From positions 310,001 to 374,000 of the forward strand of contig CATOST010000018.1 of assembly GCA_951812665.1 (NCBI GenBank): a DNA stretch of 64,000 nucleotides. The letters are read 5' to 3'. The position numbers and the translations under genes were made by a program. The notes beneath the pieces are model-generated. The model was not told the origin of the DNA. It worked only from the letters and a program-made list of their open reading frames with translations, and did no database searches. Position 1 is the stretch's first letter; each line of letters starts with the position of its first letter. This document shows, piece by piece, positions 1-8,245 of this stretch. The DNA comes from an uncultured Acidobacteriota bacterium (lineage in GTDB: Bacteria; Acidobacteriota; UBA6911; RPQK01; JAJDTT01).

Positions 1-24
1 AAGACTATCCCCTCCAATTCGGAT

Positions 25-903
25 CTATTGGAGAGTGATCGTTTCGGCTCCCGGCGGCACCGGAAGTTGGAAGTGGCGATCCTCCAACTCGCGGCCGATT
101 TTCAGGCTCTTCGGATCCAACTGGAGCCGGAGCGTGTATCGTTCCCGGGGGCGTTCCAGCACGACCCCAGTGTTGACGACCTCCTGACCCAGGGCGGCGG
201 GCTCGGTGTAACGGATCGAGCCGGCGACCTTGCCGTCGGGGTCGTAGTAGTCCTGGCGCACCAACTCCAGCTTGCTGCGTTCGATCCAGAGTCTCCTCTT
301 CAGGCGCAGGTTCCGGCGGTCCAGTTCATGGATGACGTAGTACTTGGATCTGGCGTCCTTCTCCTCGATCATCAAGACCCGCGCTGCCGGTCCCGTCGGA
401 AGCGGCTCGATCAGGATCGCCGGAAGCACATGCTCGGGCCGGACGTTGTACAGGGGATTGTTGTAATCGCGCTCCAGATGAGTACTCCCGGTGACGAACT
501 TGTTCTTCGTGGGCGCCCAGATCTGGAACCTGGCTTGACGACTGGCCATGGCGACGACGGTGGTTCGAGTCAACGGATTCAGCACGTTGATGCGGATGGC
601 ATCGGGGCGCTTGGCGATGAGCTGGGAGGGCGCCTTGCGATAACGCTCATGGTAACCGGCGTCCGGCGAGTGCCCTTCGAGCTCCAACCTCACCTTGGCG
701 ACCAGGCTTTCCACGGCGGCGTATGACCGGTTGATCCGTTGGACCAGATCCGGGAGTGTGGACTCCAGAGCCTCCCGATGGGCAGGAGCCGTCTCGACCC
801 GGACTTTGGTTTTGACCACCTTTCTGCAGCCGGCCGGCAGCAACGCCAGCATCAGGATCGCGAGCAGCGTGCGCCCTGCCCAACCGGAAGCCGGCAGGTT
901 CAC
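25..903 (-). CDS. Probable outer-membrane lipoprotein, DUF4292/LolA-like
   Basis: A 292-residue exported protein. The N-terminus is a hydrophobic segment ending in LLPAGC, a lipobox-like site with the lipidated Cys at about residue 26. The rest is soluble and beta-rich. Phrases such as the Ala-Lys-Val-Arg-Leu-Glu-Leu strand and the RINVLNPLTRTTVVAMAS stretch resemble proteins that bind acyl chains or measure outer-membrane lipoprotein load, but the family call is from general resemblance only. Translation starts at GTG, and GTGA overlaps the stop of the upstream DedA-like gene, so the two are translationally coupled. No partner that would fix its role is visible inside the window. Confidence 0.7.
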   Translation of the reverse strand: MNLPASGWAGRTLLAILMLALLPAGCRKVVKTKVRVETAPAHREALESTLPDLVQRINRSYAAVESLVAKVRLELEGHSPDAGYHERYRKAPSQLIAKRPDAIRINVLNPLTRTTVVAMASRQARFQIWAPTKNKFVTGSTHLERDYNNPLYNVRPEHVLPAILIEPLPTGPAARVLMIEEKDARSKYYVIHELDRRNLRLKRRLWIERSKLELVRQDYYDPDGKVAGSIRYTEPAALGQEVVNTGVVLERPRERYTLRLQLDPKSLKIGRELEDRHFQLPVPPGAETITLQ

Positions 904-1622
904 GTGGCCTCCCCGGAGAAAGCCTTTTTTCGGTTTCTTCTCCGGATCAGGACGATTCCTGTCAGGACGGCGACCAGGGACAGGAAAAGGATGAGACCGA
1001 CGGTTTTCATTTCCTCTTGGAGGACCTGCTTGGCGGCCTCACCATAGAGAACTGCCAGAATTCCCCACATGAAGTACCGGATGCTCCTGCCCAGAGTGAT
1101 CAACACCACAAATCGACCCGGAGGGATCCGGAAGAGGCCGGCGGAAAGGACGAAGATCTTGAAGGGAGTTGGAGGGGGAAGGACGGCCGGCACCAGGAGG
1201 GTCCAGATTCCCCAGCGGTCGTACAGTCGCCGCATCTCGTCTCGTCTTTCCTCGGACAACCTCCTCTTCACAAAGTCCCCGCCTCTGCGGCCGACGCTGT
1301 ACAGGAGCGTGCATCCCAGGACGGACCCGGTGATGGTCATGGTCACGTAATAGGACATGAGGTCCCAGGACTGTCCAGTGGACAAAGCAATGATCAGAAT
1401 GTCGTTTCCTTCGGGAATGGACAGGAAAGAGGAATCGGCCAGCGCCACCAGCAGCAGGGCGGGTCCTCCATACTCTACGATGGTCTGGTAGAGACCACCG
1501 AGTGTCTCCTGGATCTGCTGCCAGAAGCTCAAACTGCAAACTGTGAACATGGCCATTCCGATTAACATGTTATCAAAGCCGATCAATGGGCTAGTTCGGC
1601 GTCCCCGATACGGCTCCGTCAT
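900..1622 (-). CDS. DedA/VTT-domain inner-membrane protein
   Basis: A 240-residue polytopic membrane protein of the SNARE-associated/VTT (DedA, YqaA) superfamily. The central part has the expected pattern: a re-entrant segment around the SFLSIPEGNDILII stretch, then the glycine-rich GSVLGCTLLYSVGRRGG helix, then PAVLPPPTPFKIFVLSAG, the usual amphipathic Pro-rich loop, and a last helix followed by a basic tail. Members act in lipid scrambling or undecaprenyl-phosphate recycling; which applies here cannot be told. The first ATG is used here, but no good ribosome site precedes it, and an internal ATG 18 codons later, just before the first hydrophobic stretch, is an alternative start. Confidence 0.8.
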   Translation of the reverse strand: MTEPYRGRRTSPLIGFDNMLIGMAMFTVCSLSFWQQIQETLGGLYQTIVEYGGPALLLVALADSSFLSIPEGNDILIIALSTGQSWDLMSYYVTMTITGSVLGCTLLYSVGRRGGDFVKRRLSEERRDEMRRLYDRWGIWTLLVPAVLPPPTPFKIFVLSAGLFRIPPGRFVVLITLGRSIRYFMWGILAVLYGEAAKQVLQEEMKTVGLILFLSLVAVLTGIVLIRRRNRKKAFSGEAT

Positions 1623-1678
1623 CCGGTGGAGCGTCCGCGACGATAGAATCCATTAGAATTTAGGAGGGAACCGCGTCC

Positions 1679-2128
1679 TTGAGTGAGCCCGTAAAAGACA
1701 TGGATACGGAAGACATCCAATTAGAGATGGGCCGGATCGAGGCCCTCTACAGAGAGCGTGTTCTGGGCGGACGCGTACGCATTGTGAGCCTGCCGGGAAG
1801 GAAATGCCGCCCCCGGATCATGGACACCATTCTGGGTTTTGAGATCCGTGCAGGATCCAGGAAAATCGCTTGTCCCGACATGGCCAGCGCCCGCTATCTT
1901 GTGATCTTCACCGAGTTGGGACTGGACCGGGTCTGCATCCCCTATGACCCCACGCGGACCGCCAGGATCCTTCCCGAATTGGAGCACTCCTTCCGTCGGG
2001 TCAAGGAACTCTCGTCCAGGGCTGCCGACTCGCAGACGGCCCGGCGGAGAACGGGACGCACATACGCCAGGTTGAGGGATCGTCTCAGGAAGGTCGAGCA
2101 GAGTGTGGCCAAGATCGATTCCTGCTGA
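1679..2128 (+). CDS. Conserved-looking hypothetical protein, TTG start
   Basis: A 149-residue soluble protein that I do not recognise. The start is TTG, chosen because a strong AGGAGGG ribosome site (1662-1668) sits 10 bases upstream. The N-terminal part is acidic. The centre, from about residue 30 to 100, looks like a mixed alpha/beta domain (RILVxx, ARYLVIFTELGLDRVCIPYDPTRT). The C-terminus is a long basic helix rich in Arg and Lys that could bind nucleic acid or form a coiled coil. It stands alone, divergent from the DedA-like gene and convergent with dnaK. Codon use resembles its neighbours, so there is no sign of recent transfer. Confidence 0.7.
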   Translation: MSEPVKDMDTEDIQLEMGRIEALYRERVLGGRVRIVSLPGRKCRPRIMDTILGFEIRAGSRKIACPDMASARYLVIFTELGLDRVCIPYDPTRTARILPELEHSFRRVKELSSRAADSQTARRRTGRTYARLRDRLRKVEQSVAKIDSC

Positions 2129-2167
2129 TTTCCCAACCCGGCAGAGGCGGAACCAAATTTTCCTTGT

Positions 2168-2254
2168 CGACGGCTTTCCAGCCGCCGACCCTTCGTCTGG
2201 TCCCGTCTTGCTCCGCTTTGGACCGTAGAGGGCACCCACAAGGGGCACCCCTAC
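2168..2254 (-). repeat. R2 intergenic repeat, copy 1 (uninterrupted), supplies dnaK stop
   Basis: An 87-bp repeat read on the minus strand. It begins GTAGGGGTGCCCC and ends in a small hairpin (CGACGGCT/AGCCGCCG arms at 2168-2187). The TAG of its first four bases is the stop codon of dnaK. It matches a second copy at 46561-46806 in most positions, including the stretch CCCGTCTTGCTCCGCTTTGG, but that copy is split by a miniature element. This copy is therefore the empty site. Function is unknown; its place directly at gene 3' ends suggests an mRNA-end or terminator role. Confidence 0.75.
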
Positions 2255-4176
2255 TTTTTGTCCTCCACGTCCACGTACTCGGCGTCGATCACCTGGCCAT
2301 CGTCCTCTTGTGCACTGCCGGTTCCAGGCTCCGGCGCCCCTGGTCCCCCCGGCTGGGGGTCGGCTGGTCCTGACTGCTGAGTCTGTTGATACATGGCCTG
2401 AGCCACCTGGTGCGAGGCCTGTTGCAGTTTCTCCACGTTCTGCCGGATGGCTTCGGCGTCTCCTCCCTCCACGGCCTTACGGGTCTCGGCGATGGCGTCC
2501 TCGACCGCTTTGGCGTCCGATTCCGGGATCTTGTCCCGGTTGTCCTTGACCATTTTCTCGGTGGAATAGATCAGGTTGTCCGCTTGGTTCCGAGCCTCGA
2601 TCTCCTCCTTCTTCCGCCGGTCTTCCTCGCTGTGATCCTCGGCTTCCCTCACCATTTTCTGGATCTCGTCGTCGCTGAGTCCGCTGGACCCGGTGATGGT
2701 GATCTTCTGCTCCGTTCCGGTTCCCAGGTCCTTGGCGCTCACGTTGAGGATGCCGTTGGCATCGATGTCGAAAGTCACCTCGATCTGAGGGATGCCCCGG
2801 GGGGCAGGTGGAATTCCGGTGAGGTGAAACCGGCCCAATGACTTGTTGGCCCTGGCCATGGGCCGCTCCCCCTGCTGGACATGGACTTCCACCGAAGTCT
2901 GGCTGTCAGCGGCGGTAGAAAAGACCTCGCTCTTTCGAGTGGGAATGGTCGTGTTCCTGGGAATCAACACGGTGGCCACGCCTCCCAGAGTCTCGATGCC
3001 GAGCGACAGTGGAGTGACGTCCAAAAGCAGGACGTCCTTGACCTCGCCGCCCAGGACGCCGGCTTGGACGGCGGCACCCACGCCCACGACTTCGTCCGGG
3101 TTGACTCCCTTGTGAGGCTCCTTGCCGAAGAAATCGCGGACGATCTCGTGAACTCTCGGAATCCGAGTGGAGCCGCCGACGAGAACCACCTCGTTCACTT
3201 CCTGGGGATTCATATCGGCGTCGGCAAGGGCTCGGCGGCAAGGCTCCACCGTCCTTTGCAGCAGGTCCTCCACCAACCGCTCGAACCGGGACCGGGTCAG
3301 CTTCAGGTTCAGGTGCTTGGGTCCACTCGCGTCCGCCGTAATGAAGGGCAGATTGATGTCGGTCTCCTGGGTTGTGGAGAGCTCCGTCTTGGCCTTTTCT
3401 GCCGCTTCCTTCAATCGCTGAAGCGCCATCTTGTCCCGGGAGAGATCGATCCCCTGGTCCTTCTGGAACTCGTCGACCACCCAGTCGATGAGCCGCTGGT
3501 CGATGTTGTCGCCGCCCAGGTGCGTGTCGCCGTTGGTGGCCTTGACCTCGACGATTCCCTCGCCGACTTCCAGGATCGAAAAGTCGAAGGTGCCGCCGCC
3601 GAAGTCGAAGACGGCGATGGTCTGGTCTGTCTTCTGGTCCAGACCGTAGGCCAGCGCGGCGGCGGTGGGCTCGTTCACCAGCCTCAGAACCTCCAGGCCC
3701 GCGATCTTCCCGGCGTCCTTGGTCGCCTGCCGTTGCGAGTCGTTGAAGTAAGCGGGCACGGTGATGACGGCCTGGTTCACGCTCTGGCCCAGATATTCCT
3801 CGGCAGCGGACCGGAGCTTCTGAAGGATCATGGCCGCCACCTCGGGCGGCGAGTGATACTTGCCTCCCAGGACCACCCGGGCGTCCCCGTTTCCGGACAC
3901 ATTGACCTCGTAGGGGACCATCCCGATCTCTTCGTTCACCTCGTTGAACTTGCGCCCCATGAAACGCTTGATGGAGTAGGCGGTGTTCTCGGGATTGGTG
4001 ATGGCTTGGCGTTTGGCGACCTGACCCACCAGCCGCTCGCCGCTCTTGGTGATGGCGACGACCGAAGCGGTCGTACGTCCGCCTTCCTGGTTGGCGATGA
4101 CGGTCGGCTTGTTCCCCTCCATCACTGCCACCACTGAGTTCGTGGTTCCCAAATCGATACCGATGATTTTCGACAT
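2251..4176 (-). CDS. dnaK: Chaperone DnaK (Hsp70)
   Basis: 641 residues, normal DnaK length. The N-terminus carries the [10 protein letters not shown] phosphate loop. The ATPase domain spans about 1-385 with [11 protein letters not shown] and FDFGGGTFD signatures. The conserved linker and first substrate-domain strands follow ([17 protein letters not shown]), then the lid, ending in the acidic [12 protein letters not shown] tail that recruits co-chaperones. It works with GrpE (37.9 kb here) and a DnaJ not seen in the window, so the usual grpE-dnaK-dnaJ cluster is broken up. A good ribosome site (AGGAGG) precedes the ATG. The stop codon lies in a repeat element. Confidence 0.98.
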   Translation of the reverse strand: MSKIIGIDLGTTNSVVAVMEGNKPTVIANQEGGRTTASVVAITKSGERLVGQVAKRQAITNPENTAYSIKRFMGRKFNEVNEEIGMVPYEVNVSGNGDARVVLGGKYHSPPEVAAMILQKLRSAAEEYLGQSVNQAVITVPAYFNDSQRQATKDAGKIAGLEVLRLVNEPTAAALAYGLDQKTDQTIAVFDFGGGTFDFSILEVGEGIVEVKATNGDTHLGGDNIDQRLIDWVVDEFQKDQGIDLSRDKMALQRLKEAAEKAKTELSTTQETDINLPFITADASGPKHLNLKLTRSRFERLVEDLLQRTVEPCRRALADADMNPQEVNEVVLVGGSTRIPRVHEIVRDFFGKEPHKGVNPDEVVGVGAAVQAGVLGGEVKDVLLLDVTPLSLGIETLGGVATVLIPRNTTIPTRKSEVFSTAADSQTSVEVHVQQGERPMARANKSLGRFHLTGIPPAPRGIPQIEVTFDIDANGILNVSAKDLGTGTEQKITITGSSGLSDDEIQKMVREAEDHSEEDRRKKEEIEARNQADNLIYSTEKMVKDNRDKIPESDAKAVEDAIAETRKAVEGGDAEAIRQNVEKLQQASHQVAQAMYQQTQQSGPADPQPGGPGAPEPGTGSAQEDDGQVIDAEYVDVEDKK

Positions 4177-4207
4177 TTCGGACTTCCTCCTGCCTATTAG
4201 CTAATGA

Positions 4208-4236
4208 CTAGTAAGATTCGATATTGAGGCTGTCAA
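4208..4236 (-). promoter_or_regulatory. Sigma70-type promoter of dnaK
   Basis: On the minus strand TTGACA (4231-4236) and TACTAG (4208-4213) are separated by exactly 17 bases, upstream of dnaK. Immediately downstream is a perfect 10-bp palindrome, ATTAGCTAAT (4196-4205), placed where an operator would sit. The CIRCE element expected for HrcA control is not seen. Confidence 0.6.
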
Positions 4237-4258
4237 GGGCGGCCGCCCGGTCCTGGAG

Positions 4259-4420
4259 TCAGGAACGGGAGTCGGGGGGACTGCCGCCGCGATCTCGGAT
4301 CTCCGCGGCCAGTGAATCCAGCCGCCGGCCCAACCGGCGCTGGGTCCGGGTGATGTGGAGCAGGTAGGCAAACAGAAGAGTCCAGATGACCATGTAGGCG
4401 GCGAAGAGATAGCCGATCAC
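4259..4420 (-). CDS. ccmD: CcmD-like small membrane protein
   Basis: A 53-residue gene starting at GTG with a GGAGGA ribosome site, 13 bases after the ccmC stop. The product has one hydrophobic helix (YLFAAYMVIWTLLFAYLL) followed by a basic, Gln/Arg-rich cytoplasmic stretch (HITRTQRRLGRRLDSLAAEI). That is the standard CcmD layout: a single-span protein that links the CcmABC transporter to holo-CcmE release. Size, topology and position right after ccmC support the call; the sequence is too short for stronger proof. Confidence 0.8.
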   Translation of the reverse strand: MIGYLFAAYMVIWTLLFAYLLHITRTQRRLGRRLDSLAAEIRDRGGSPPDSRS

Positions 4421-4433
4421 GATCCGTCCTCCA

Positions 4434-5156
4434 TCATTTGGCCAGGACCTCCACTTCCATTTCCTGAGTCAGTCGTTCCTGAAGACGCATGGACGTTCTC
4501 AAGCAGAGAAGGACCACATAAAGGGCCGCGAAAGCGAATACCGAGATCAAAAGGGTGTGCACCATCCTAGCTTCCAGATTCATGCCGCTGGAAGTGATGA
4601 CCACCGGATGGTGGGTTCTCCACCAGCGAATGGACATCCAGACGATGGGGACGTTGATGAAACCGACGATGCCCAGCACAGCACAGAATCTGTACTTCTG
4701 ATCCCCGTCGGGAAGACTGCTCCGGAGTATGAGGTAGGCGACGTACATCAACCACAGCACCAGGGTGGTCGTGACCCGAGGGTCGCCCCAGGGCCACCAG
4801 GTGAACCAGATCGGCTTGGCCCAGAGCGACCCGGTGACCAAGGTGATGGTGGTGAAGACCACGCCCACCTCGGTGGACGCCGCGGCCAACTGGTCCCATT
4901 TGGCGCGTCGCGTTCTGAGATAGGCGAGGCTGGCCAGGAAGACCACGAAAAAGGCCAGAAACGCGTTCCAGGCGGACCCCACGTGGAAGTAGAAGATCCG
5001 CTGGACGTCTCCCATTATTTTTTCCGTGGGGGCGTACAGGAAGGCGGCATAGAGAGCCAACGCCCCCAGCAGGAAAGCTGGGGCCAGGAGCCGGCCGGCC
5101 CACGCCGTGTAACGGCGAATCGCCTGCCGGTCCGCTTCAAGATTCTTCGACCACAT
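4434..5156 (-). CDS. ccmC: Heme exporter/transfer protein CcmC
   Basis: A 240-residue membrane protein with six predicted helices. It holds the family's Trp-rich periplasmic heme loop (WFTWWPWGDPRVTTT, about residues 117-131) and flanking conserved histidines (FHVGSAW near 58 and the His pair near 185). CcmC passes heme to CcmE in the periplasm. Its start overlaps the end of ccmB by 20 bases, so the two are translationally coupled, and ccmD follows. Length and motifs are normal. Confidence 0.95.
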   Translation of the reverse strand: MWSKNLEADRQAIRRYTAWAGRLLAPAFLLGALALYAAFLYAPTEKIMGDVQRIFYFHVGSAWNAFLAFFVVFLASLAYLRTRRAKWDQLAAASTEVGVVFTTITLVTGSLWAKPIWFTWWPWGDPRVTTTLVLWLMYVAYLILRSSLPDGDQKYRFCAVLGIVGFINVPIVWMSIRWWRTHHPVVITSSGMNLEARMVHTLLISVFAFAALYVVLLCLRTSMRLQERLTQEMEVEVLAK

Positions 5157-5838
5157 ACTCGAATACCAGATAGGAGGCCGCCAGGAAGATCACGTCAAAG
5201 GCGACCAATATCTTAATCCATCCGAAGAGGAAGCGGAACTTTTCCGCCTGCAGCACCTCCGTGCTGCCGTTCACCGCCGCCAGGATCACCGGTATGACGA
5301 TGGGGAAAAGCAGAATCGGAAGCAGGACCTCTCGGGTCCGGAGGTTGGAGACCATGGCTCCGAACAATGTCCCCACGGCCGAGAAACCGAGACTGGAAAG
5401 AAGGATCAGAAGCAGCATCCAGAGCGTGGCCGAGGTCAGGGAAAAATTGTAGACGGCCATGAAGATGACCAAGGTGAGCAGGTCGACGACCAACAGGAAG
5501 ATCCAATTGGCCAGGAACTTGCCGAGAAAGATGAGTCCCGGGTCCATGGGAGAGAGCAGAACTCCGAGCAACGTTCCTTCTTCTCGCTCCGACTGGAACG
5601 AGCGATTGAGCTGAATCACGCCGGGAAAGATCAGGGCCACCCAGAGAATGCCTGGAGCCGCCTTCTTGGTCGCCGGACTCGCCGGATCGAATGCGAAGTT
5701 GAAGACCATCAGAATCAGGAAAGAAAAAAACAGCGTGGTGAAAAAAGCCTGACGGGATCTGAGCTCGATTCGAAGATCCTTCTCGGCCAGCGTCCAGATC
5801 AGACCCAGCCCGGCCAGCACGCTTCGAATGGGACTCAA
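5137..5838 (-). CDS. ccmB: Heme ABC exporter permease CcmB
   Basis: A 233-residue membrane protein with six hydrophobic segments and the CcmB signature around FQSEREEGTLLGVLLSPMDP. It forms the membrane part of the CcmAB ATPase that powers release of heme-loaded CcmE. The start chosen is TTG at 5838, whose TTGA overlaps the stop of the preceding nucleoside transporter gene; AGGAAGGG lies upstream. A GTG at 5820 is an alternative. The reading frame stays open far upstream, but that part is antisense-type noise over the transporter gene and is not part of this protein. Confidence 0.92.
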   Translation of the reverse strand: MSPIRSVLAGLGLIWTLAEKDLRIELRSRQAFFTTLFFSFLILMVFNFAFDPASPATKKAAPGILWVALIFPGVIQLNRSFQSEREEGTLLGVLLSPMDPGLIFLGKFLANWIFLLVVDLLTLVIFMAVYNFSLTSATLWMLLLILLSSLGFSAVGTLFGAMVSNLRTREVLLPILLFPIVIPVILAAVNGSTEVLQAEKFRFLFGWIKILVAFDVIFLAASYLVFEYVVEES

Positions 5839-7133
5839 AACCCCATCAACCCTTCCTGACCATGGTAGAAGGCGCCGGCCGCCGCTCCGGTCATGAGCGT
5901 GGCCAGGGTGGCCGCCCAGAAAGCGGGCCAACTGAGGCGGGCCAGGTCGTTCCTTCGAGCCGGAACCAGAACCGAGAGTCCTCCCACGAAAATGGCCACG
6001 GAGGCCACATGGGTGAAGCCGCAGAGGGCGTAGCTCAAGATCATGAGACCTCGGGGCGAGAGGCTGCCGGCCGCGACCATGCTCGCCAGGTCCTGATAGG
6101 CCACCACCTCGGTCAGGATCCAGCGCTCCCCGACGAGCCGGGCGGCGGCCGACCACTCGTCGGGAGTCAGTCCCAGACAGAGGATGAGGGGATAGGCGAC
6201 CCAACCCAGAAGCATTCGGAGCGTCGGACGGAACTCCTCTGGGAGCGCCAAGCTCGAGATCCAGCCCGCCGACGCCCCCAACATCAGGTCCAGCAGCTCG
6301 ACCAATCCCAGGATTCCGATCAGGAGGGCCCCGACTCCCACCGACAGCCGGACTCCGTCGTTGGCGCCCTGGATGATGCTCCCCATCCAGTGTTGCGACT
6401 TGCCGATCTCCCCCAGGGGAGGCACGGAACCCCGAGTCTGCGGCTCTTCTCCTTCGGGGACGATGATCTTGGCCATCAGGACGGCGGCGGGGATGGACAG
6501 CACGGAGGCGGAGATCAGGTGCCCTGCGATATAGGGGAAGATGGGCTCCAGAAGACCGGCATAGACGGCCAGCACCGAGCTGGCGATGGTGGAGAGGCCC
6601 GACGTCAGGAGCATCATCAACTCGGAACGGGTCATGCGCTCCAGAAAGGGCCGGACCGTCAGCGTCGACTCGACGCCGAAGAACAAGTTGCTGCTGGTCG
6701 CCAGGGCTTCGGCTCCACTGAGGCCGAAGCCGCGGTGAACCCAGCGGGCGATGGTTCTCACCACGAAGGGAAGAACTCCGAAATGGTAGAGCAGAGAGAT
6801 GATCACGGAGAAGAAGACAACTGCGGGAAAGACCTGAAAGGCCAGGATGAAGCCCAGGGTGTCCTCTTGGCCGGGACCGGCCGCGAGCGGACCGAAGAGG
6901 AATCGTGAACCGGCGCTGGAGGCGGCCAGAAGGGTGGCGACAGCCCCGTTGAGGGCCACCAGAACGACTCGGAAAAAGGGCCACCAGAAGACCACGACTC
7001 CCATTGCCATCAGCGTGGCAGCAGCCGTCGCCGACGTTCGCCAGCTGATACCTCGGCGATTGGTGGATGTGAGCCAGGCCAGCAGCACCAGCACGCAGCA
7101 TCCCGACGCCGAGTAAAGGTTCCACCAATTCAC
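5835..7133 (-). CDS. Concentrative nucleoside transporter (CNT/NupC family)
   Basis: A 432-residue membrane protein with three N-terminal helices, then the CNT core: ATSSNLFFGVES...VRPFLERMTRSEL in the first half, and GANDGVRLSVGVGALLIGILG, then TEVVAYQDL and SYALCGFTHVASVAI in the second. CNT proteins take up nucleosides with Na+ or H+. The nucleobase-contact motif, usually G-Q-T/S-E-A-P, here reads G-V-E-S-T: the Glu is kept but the Gln is lost, so substrate range may differ. The gene sits inside the ccm operon between ccmA and ccmB and overlaps the ccmB start, so it must be co-transcribed with cytochrome c maturation genes. Confidence 0.88.
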   Translation of the reverse strand: MNWWNLYSASGCCVLVLLAWLTSTNRRGISWRTSATAAATLMAMGVVVFWWPFFRVVLVALNGAVATLLAASSAGSRFLFGPLAAGPGQEDTLGFILAFQVFPAVVFFSVIISLLYHFGVLPFVVRTIARWVHRGFGLSGAEALATSSNLFFGVESTLTVRPFLERMTRSELMMLLTSGLSTIASSVLAVYAGLLEPIFPYIAGHLISASVLSIPAAVLMAKIIVPEGEEPQTRGSVPPLGEIGKSQHWMGSIIQGANDGVRLSVGVGALLIGILGLVELLDLMLGASAGWISSLALPEEFRPTLRMLLGWVAYPLILCLGLTPDEWSAAARLVGERWILTEVVAYQDLASMVAAGSLSPRGLMILSYALCGFTHVASVAIFVGGLSVLVPARRNDLARLSWPAFWAATLATLMTGAAAGAFYHGQEGLMGF

Positions 7134-7206
7134 GATTTAGGATCCCGTCAACACCAGTTGGACAGCTTCGTCGGCATCACTCCGGTCGCTGGGAACGGGA
7201 TACCGC

Positions 7207-7899
7207 TCACTTCGCTTCCACGGCTCGCAGGTAGGCCGCCTCCACCTCGCGCCGTCCCAATCCGTCGGAGGCACGGTCGTACACCAGGGAGCCCCGATGC
7301 TGTATCAGGACGCGGTCGCACAGTTCCAGGCCCTCCGCCAGATTATGGGTCACGAGCAGAACGGTGTGGTCCCCATCCTTGAGACTTCGGAGAATCCTCG
7401 TCAGGAGCCGGTTCCCCTGCTGGTCCAGACCCACGTAGGGTTCGTCCAGCAGCAGCAGGCTGGGCTCGTGCAGGAGCGCCCGGCCCAGCGTGAGCCGCTG
7501 TTTCATGCCCCGCGAATACTCCCTGACCAGTTGCTCTCCGGCTCCTGAAAGCCCCATCTTCTCCAGAACCCGGCGGGACCGTTTCCGGGGCCGGACGACG
7601 CCGTAGAGCCGCGAGTAGAACAGCAGGTTCTCGAGGCCGGTCATCTCCTGATAGAGCAGACTCTGGTGGGAGACGTAGCCGACGTTGCGCCGTTCCGGTC
7701 CGGATCCATTGAACCGAAGGGAGATGGTTCCGCTCGTGGGCTTGAGCAAGCTGGCAACGAGTTTCAGCAGGGTCGTCTTACCGGCGCCGTTGGGCCCGAA
7801 GAGGCTGACGAATTGGCCCGTTTCGATCCGGAGGGTCAGGTCCGAGACGGCCCGAAAGGTCCCGAACCGCTTGGTGAGGTGGCTGATCCGCAGCGCCAT
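7207..7899 (-). CDS. ccmA: Heme ABC exporter ATPase CcmA
   Basis: A 230-residue ABC ATPase with Walker A (GPNGAGKTTLLKL, near residue 35), signature region (EYSRGMKQRLTLGRALL in place of the LSGGQ consensus, typical of CcmA), Walker B (LLLLDEPYVGLDQQG) and H-loop (LLVTHNLAEGLE). It hydrolyses ATP for the CcmB/C/D complex that frees holo-CcmE. It lies 9 bases after the CcmI-like gene and 73 bases before the nucleoside transporter gene. Confidence 0.93.
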   Translation of the reverse strand: MALRISHLTKRFGTFRAVSDLTLRIETGQFVSLFGPNGAGKTTLLKLVASLLKPTSGTISLRFNGSGPERRNVGYVSHQSLLYQEMTGLENLLFYSRLYGVVRPRKRSRRVLEKMGLSGAGEQLVREYSRGMKQRLTLGRALLHEPSLLLLDEPYVGLDQQGNRLLTRILRSLKDGDHTVLLVTHNLAEGLELCDRVLIQHRGSLVYDRASDGLGRREVEAAYLRAVEAK

Positions 7900-7908
7900 C
7901 GGGATCAG

Positions 7909-8217
7909 TCAGGACCTGGTCTTTCGGGTCCTTTTCCGCTGCAGCGCCTCGGCCCGCTCGAAGACCTCGACGGCCCGTTCCTCGTATTCGGATTTCAGAT
8001 CCTCGTAATCCTGGGACGAGAGCTTGCCCATTCGGAAGTCCATCTCGATGTCCTTCAGGTTGGCGACAACGTCCTCCTTCTCCCGCAAGATCGTCTGCCG
8101 GTCGGTCGGAGGGGCTTGCGGGGGAGGTTCCGCTCTGGTCTCACTCCCCCACAGGAGGGGATAGGCCACGTAAAGGACCATTCCGATGAAAAGAATGGGA
8201 GCGATGATCAGCTCCAT
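7909..8217 (-). CDS. Small CcmI-like membrane-anchored protein
   Basis: 102 residues: one N-terminal membrane helix (about 1-23), a Pro-rich linker, then a charged helical segment (LREKEDVVANLKDIEMDF, GKLSSQDYEDLKSEYEERA). This helical stretch resembles the segment that follows the membrane anchor of CcmI (CycH) proteins, where heme-ligation partners are held. The usual C-terminal TPR part is missing. Its place between ccmF and ccmA supports a role in cytochrome c maturation. It may also be named only as a hypothetical ccm-associated protein. Confidence 0.7.
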   Translation of the reverse strand: MELIIAPILFIGMVLYVAYPLLWGSETRAEPPPQAPPTDRQTILREKEDVVANLKDIEMDFRMGKLSSQDYEDLKSEYEERAVEVFERAEALQRKRTRKTRS

Positions 8218-8245
8218 GACGAGTCCTCGTAACGCCGTCCACGGA

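Noticed and set aside
2881..4137. Long plus-strand open frames opposite dnaK, nuoD, nuoL, uvrB and others
   Set aside because: They mirror GC-rich codon bias on the antisense strand, have no ribosome sites, and overlap strongly conserved genes.
4177..4258. CIRCE heat-shock element upstream of dnaK
   Set aside because: TTAGCACTC-N9-GAGTGCTAA is not present. Only the short palindrome ATTAGCTAAT is.
5137..7128. A 663-codon open frame covering ccmB and the region upstream of it on the minus strand
   Set aside because: Only its C-terminal third is a real protein (ccmB). The rest lies in another frame of the nucleoside transporter gene, is Arg/Gly/Pro-rich and matches no family.
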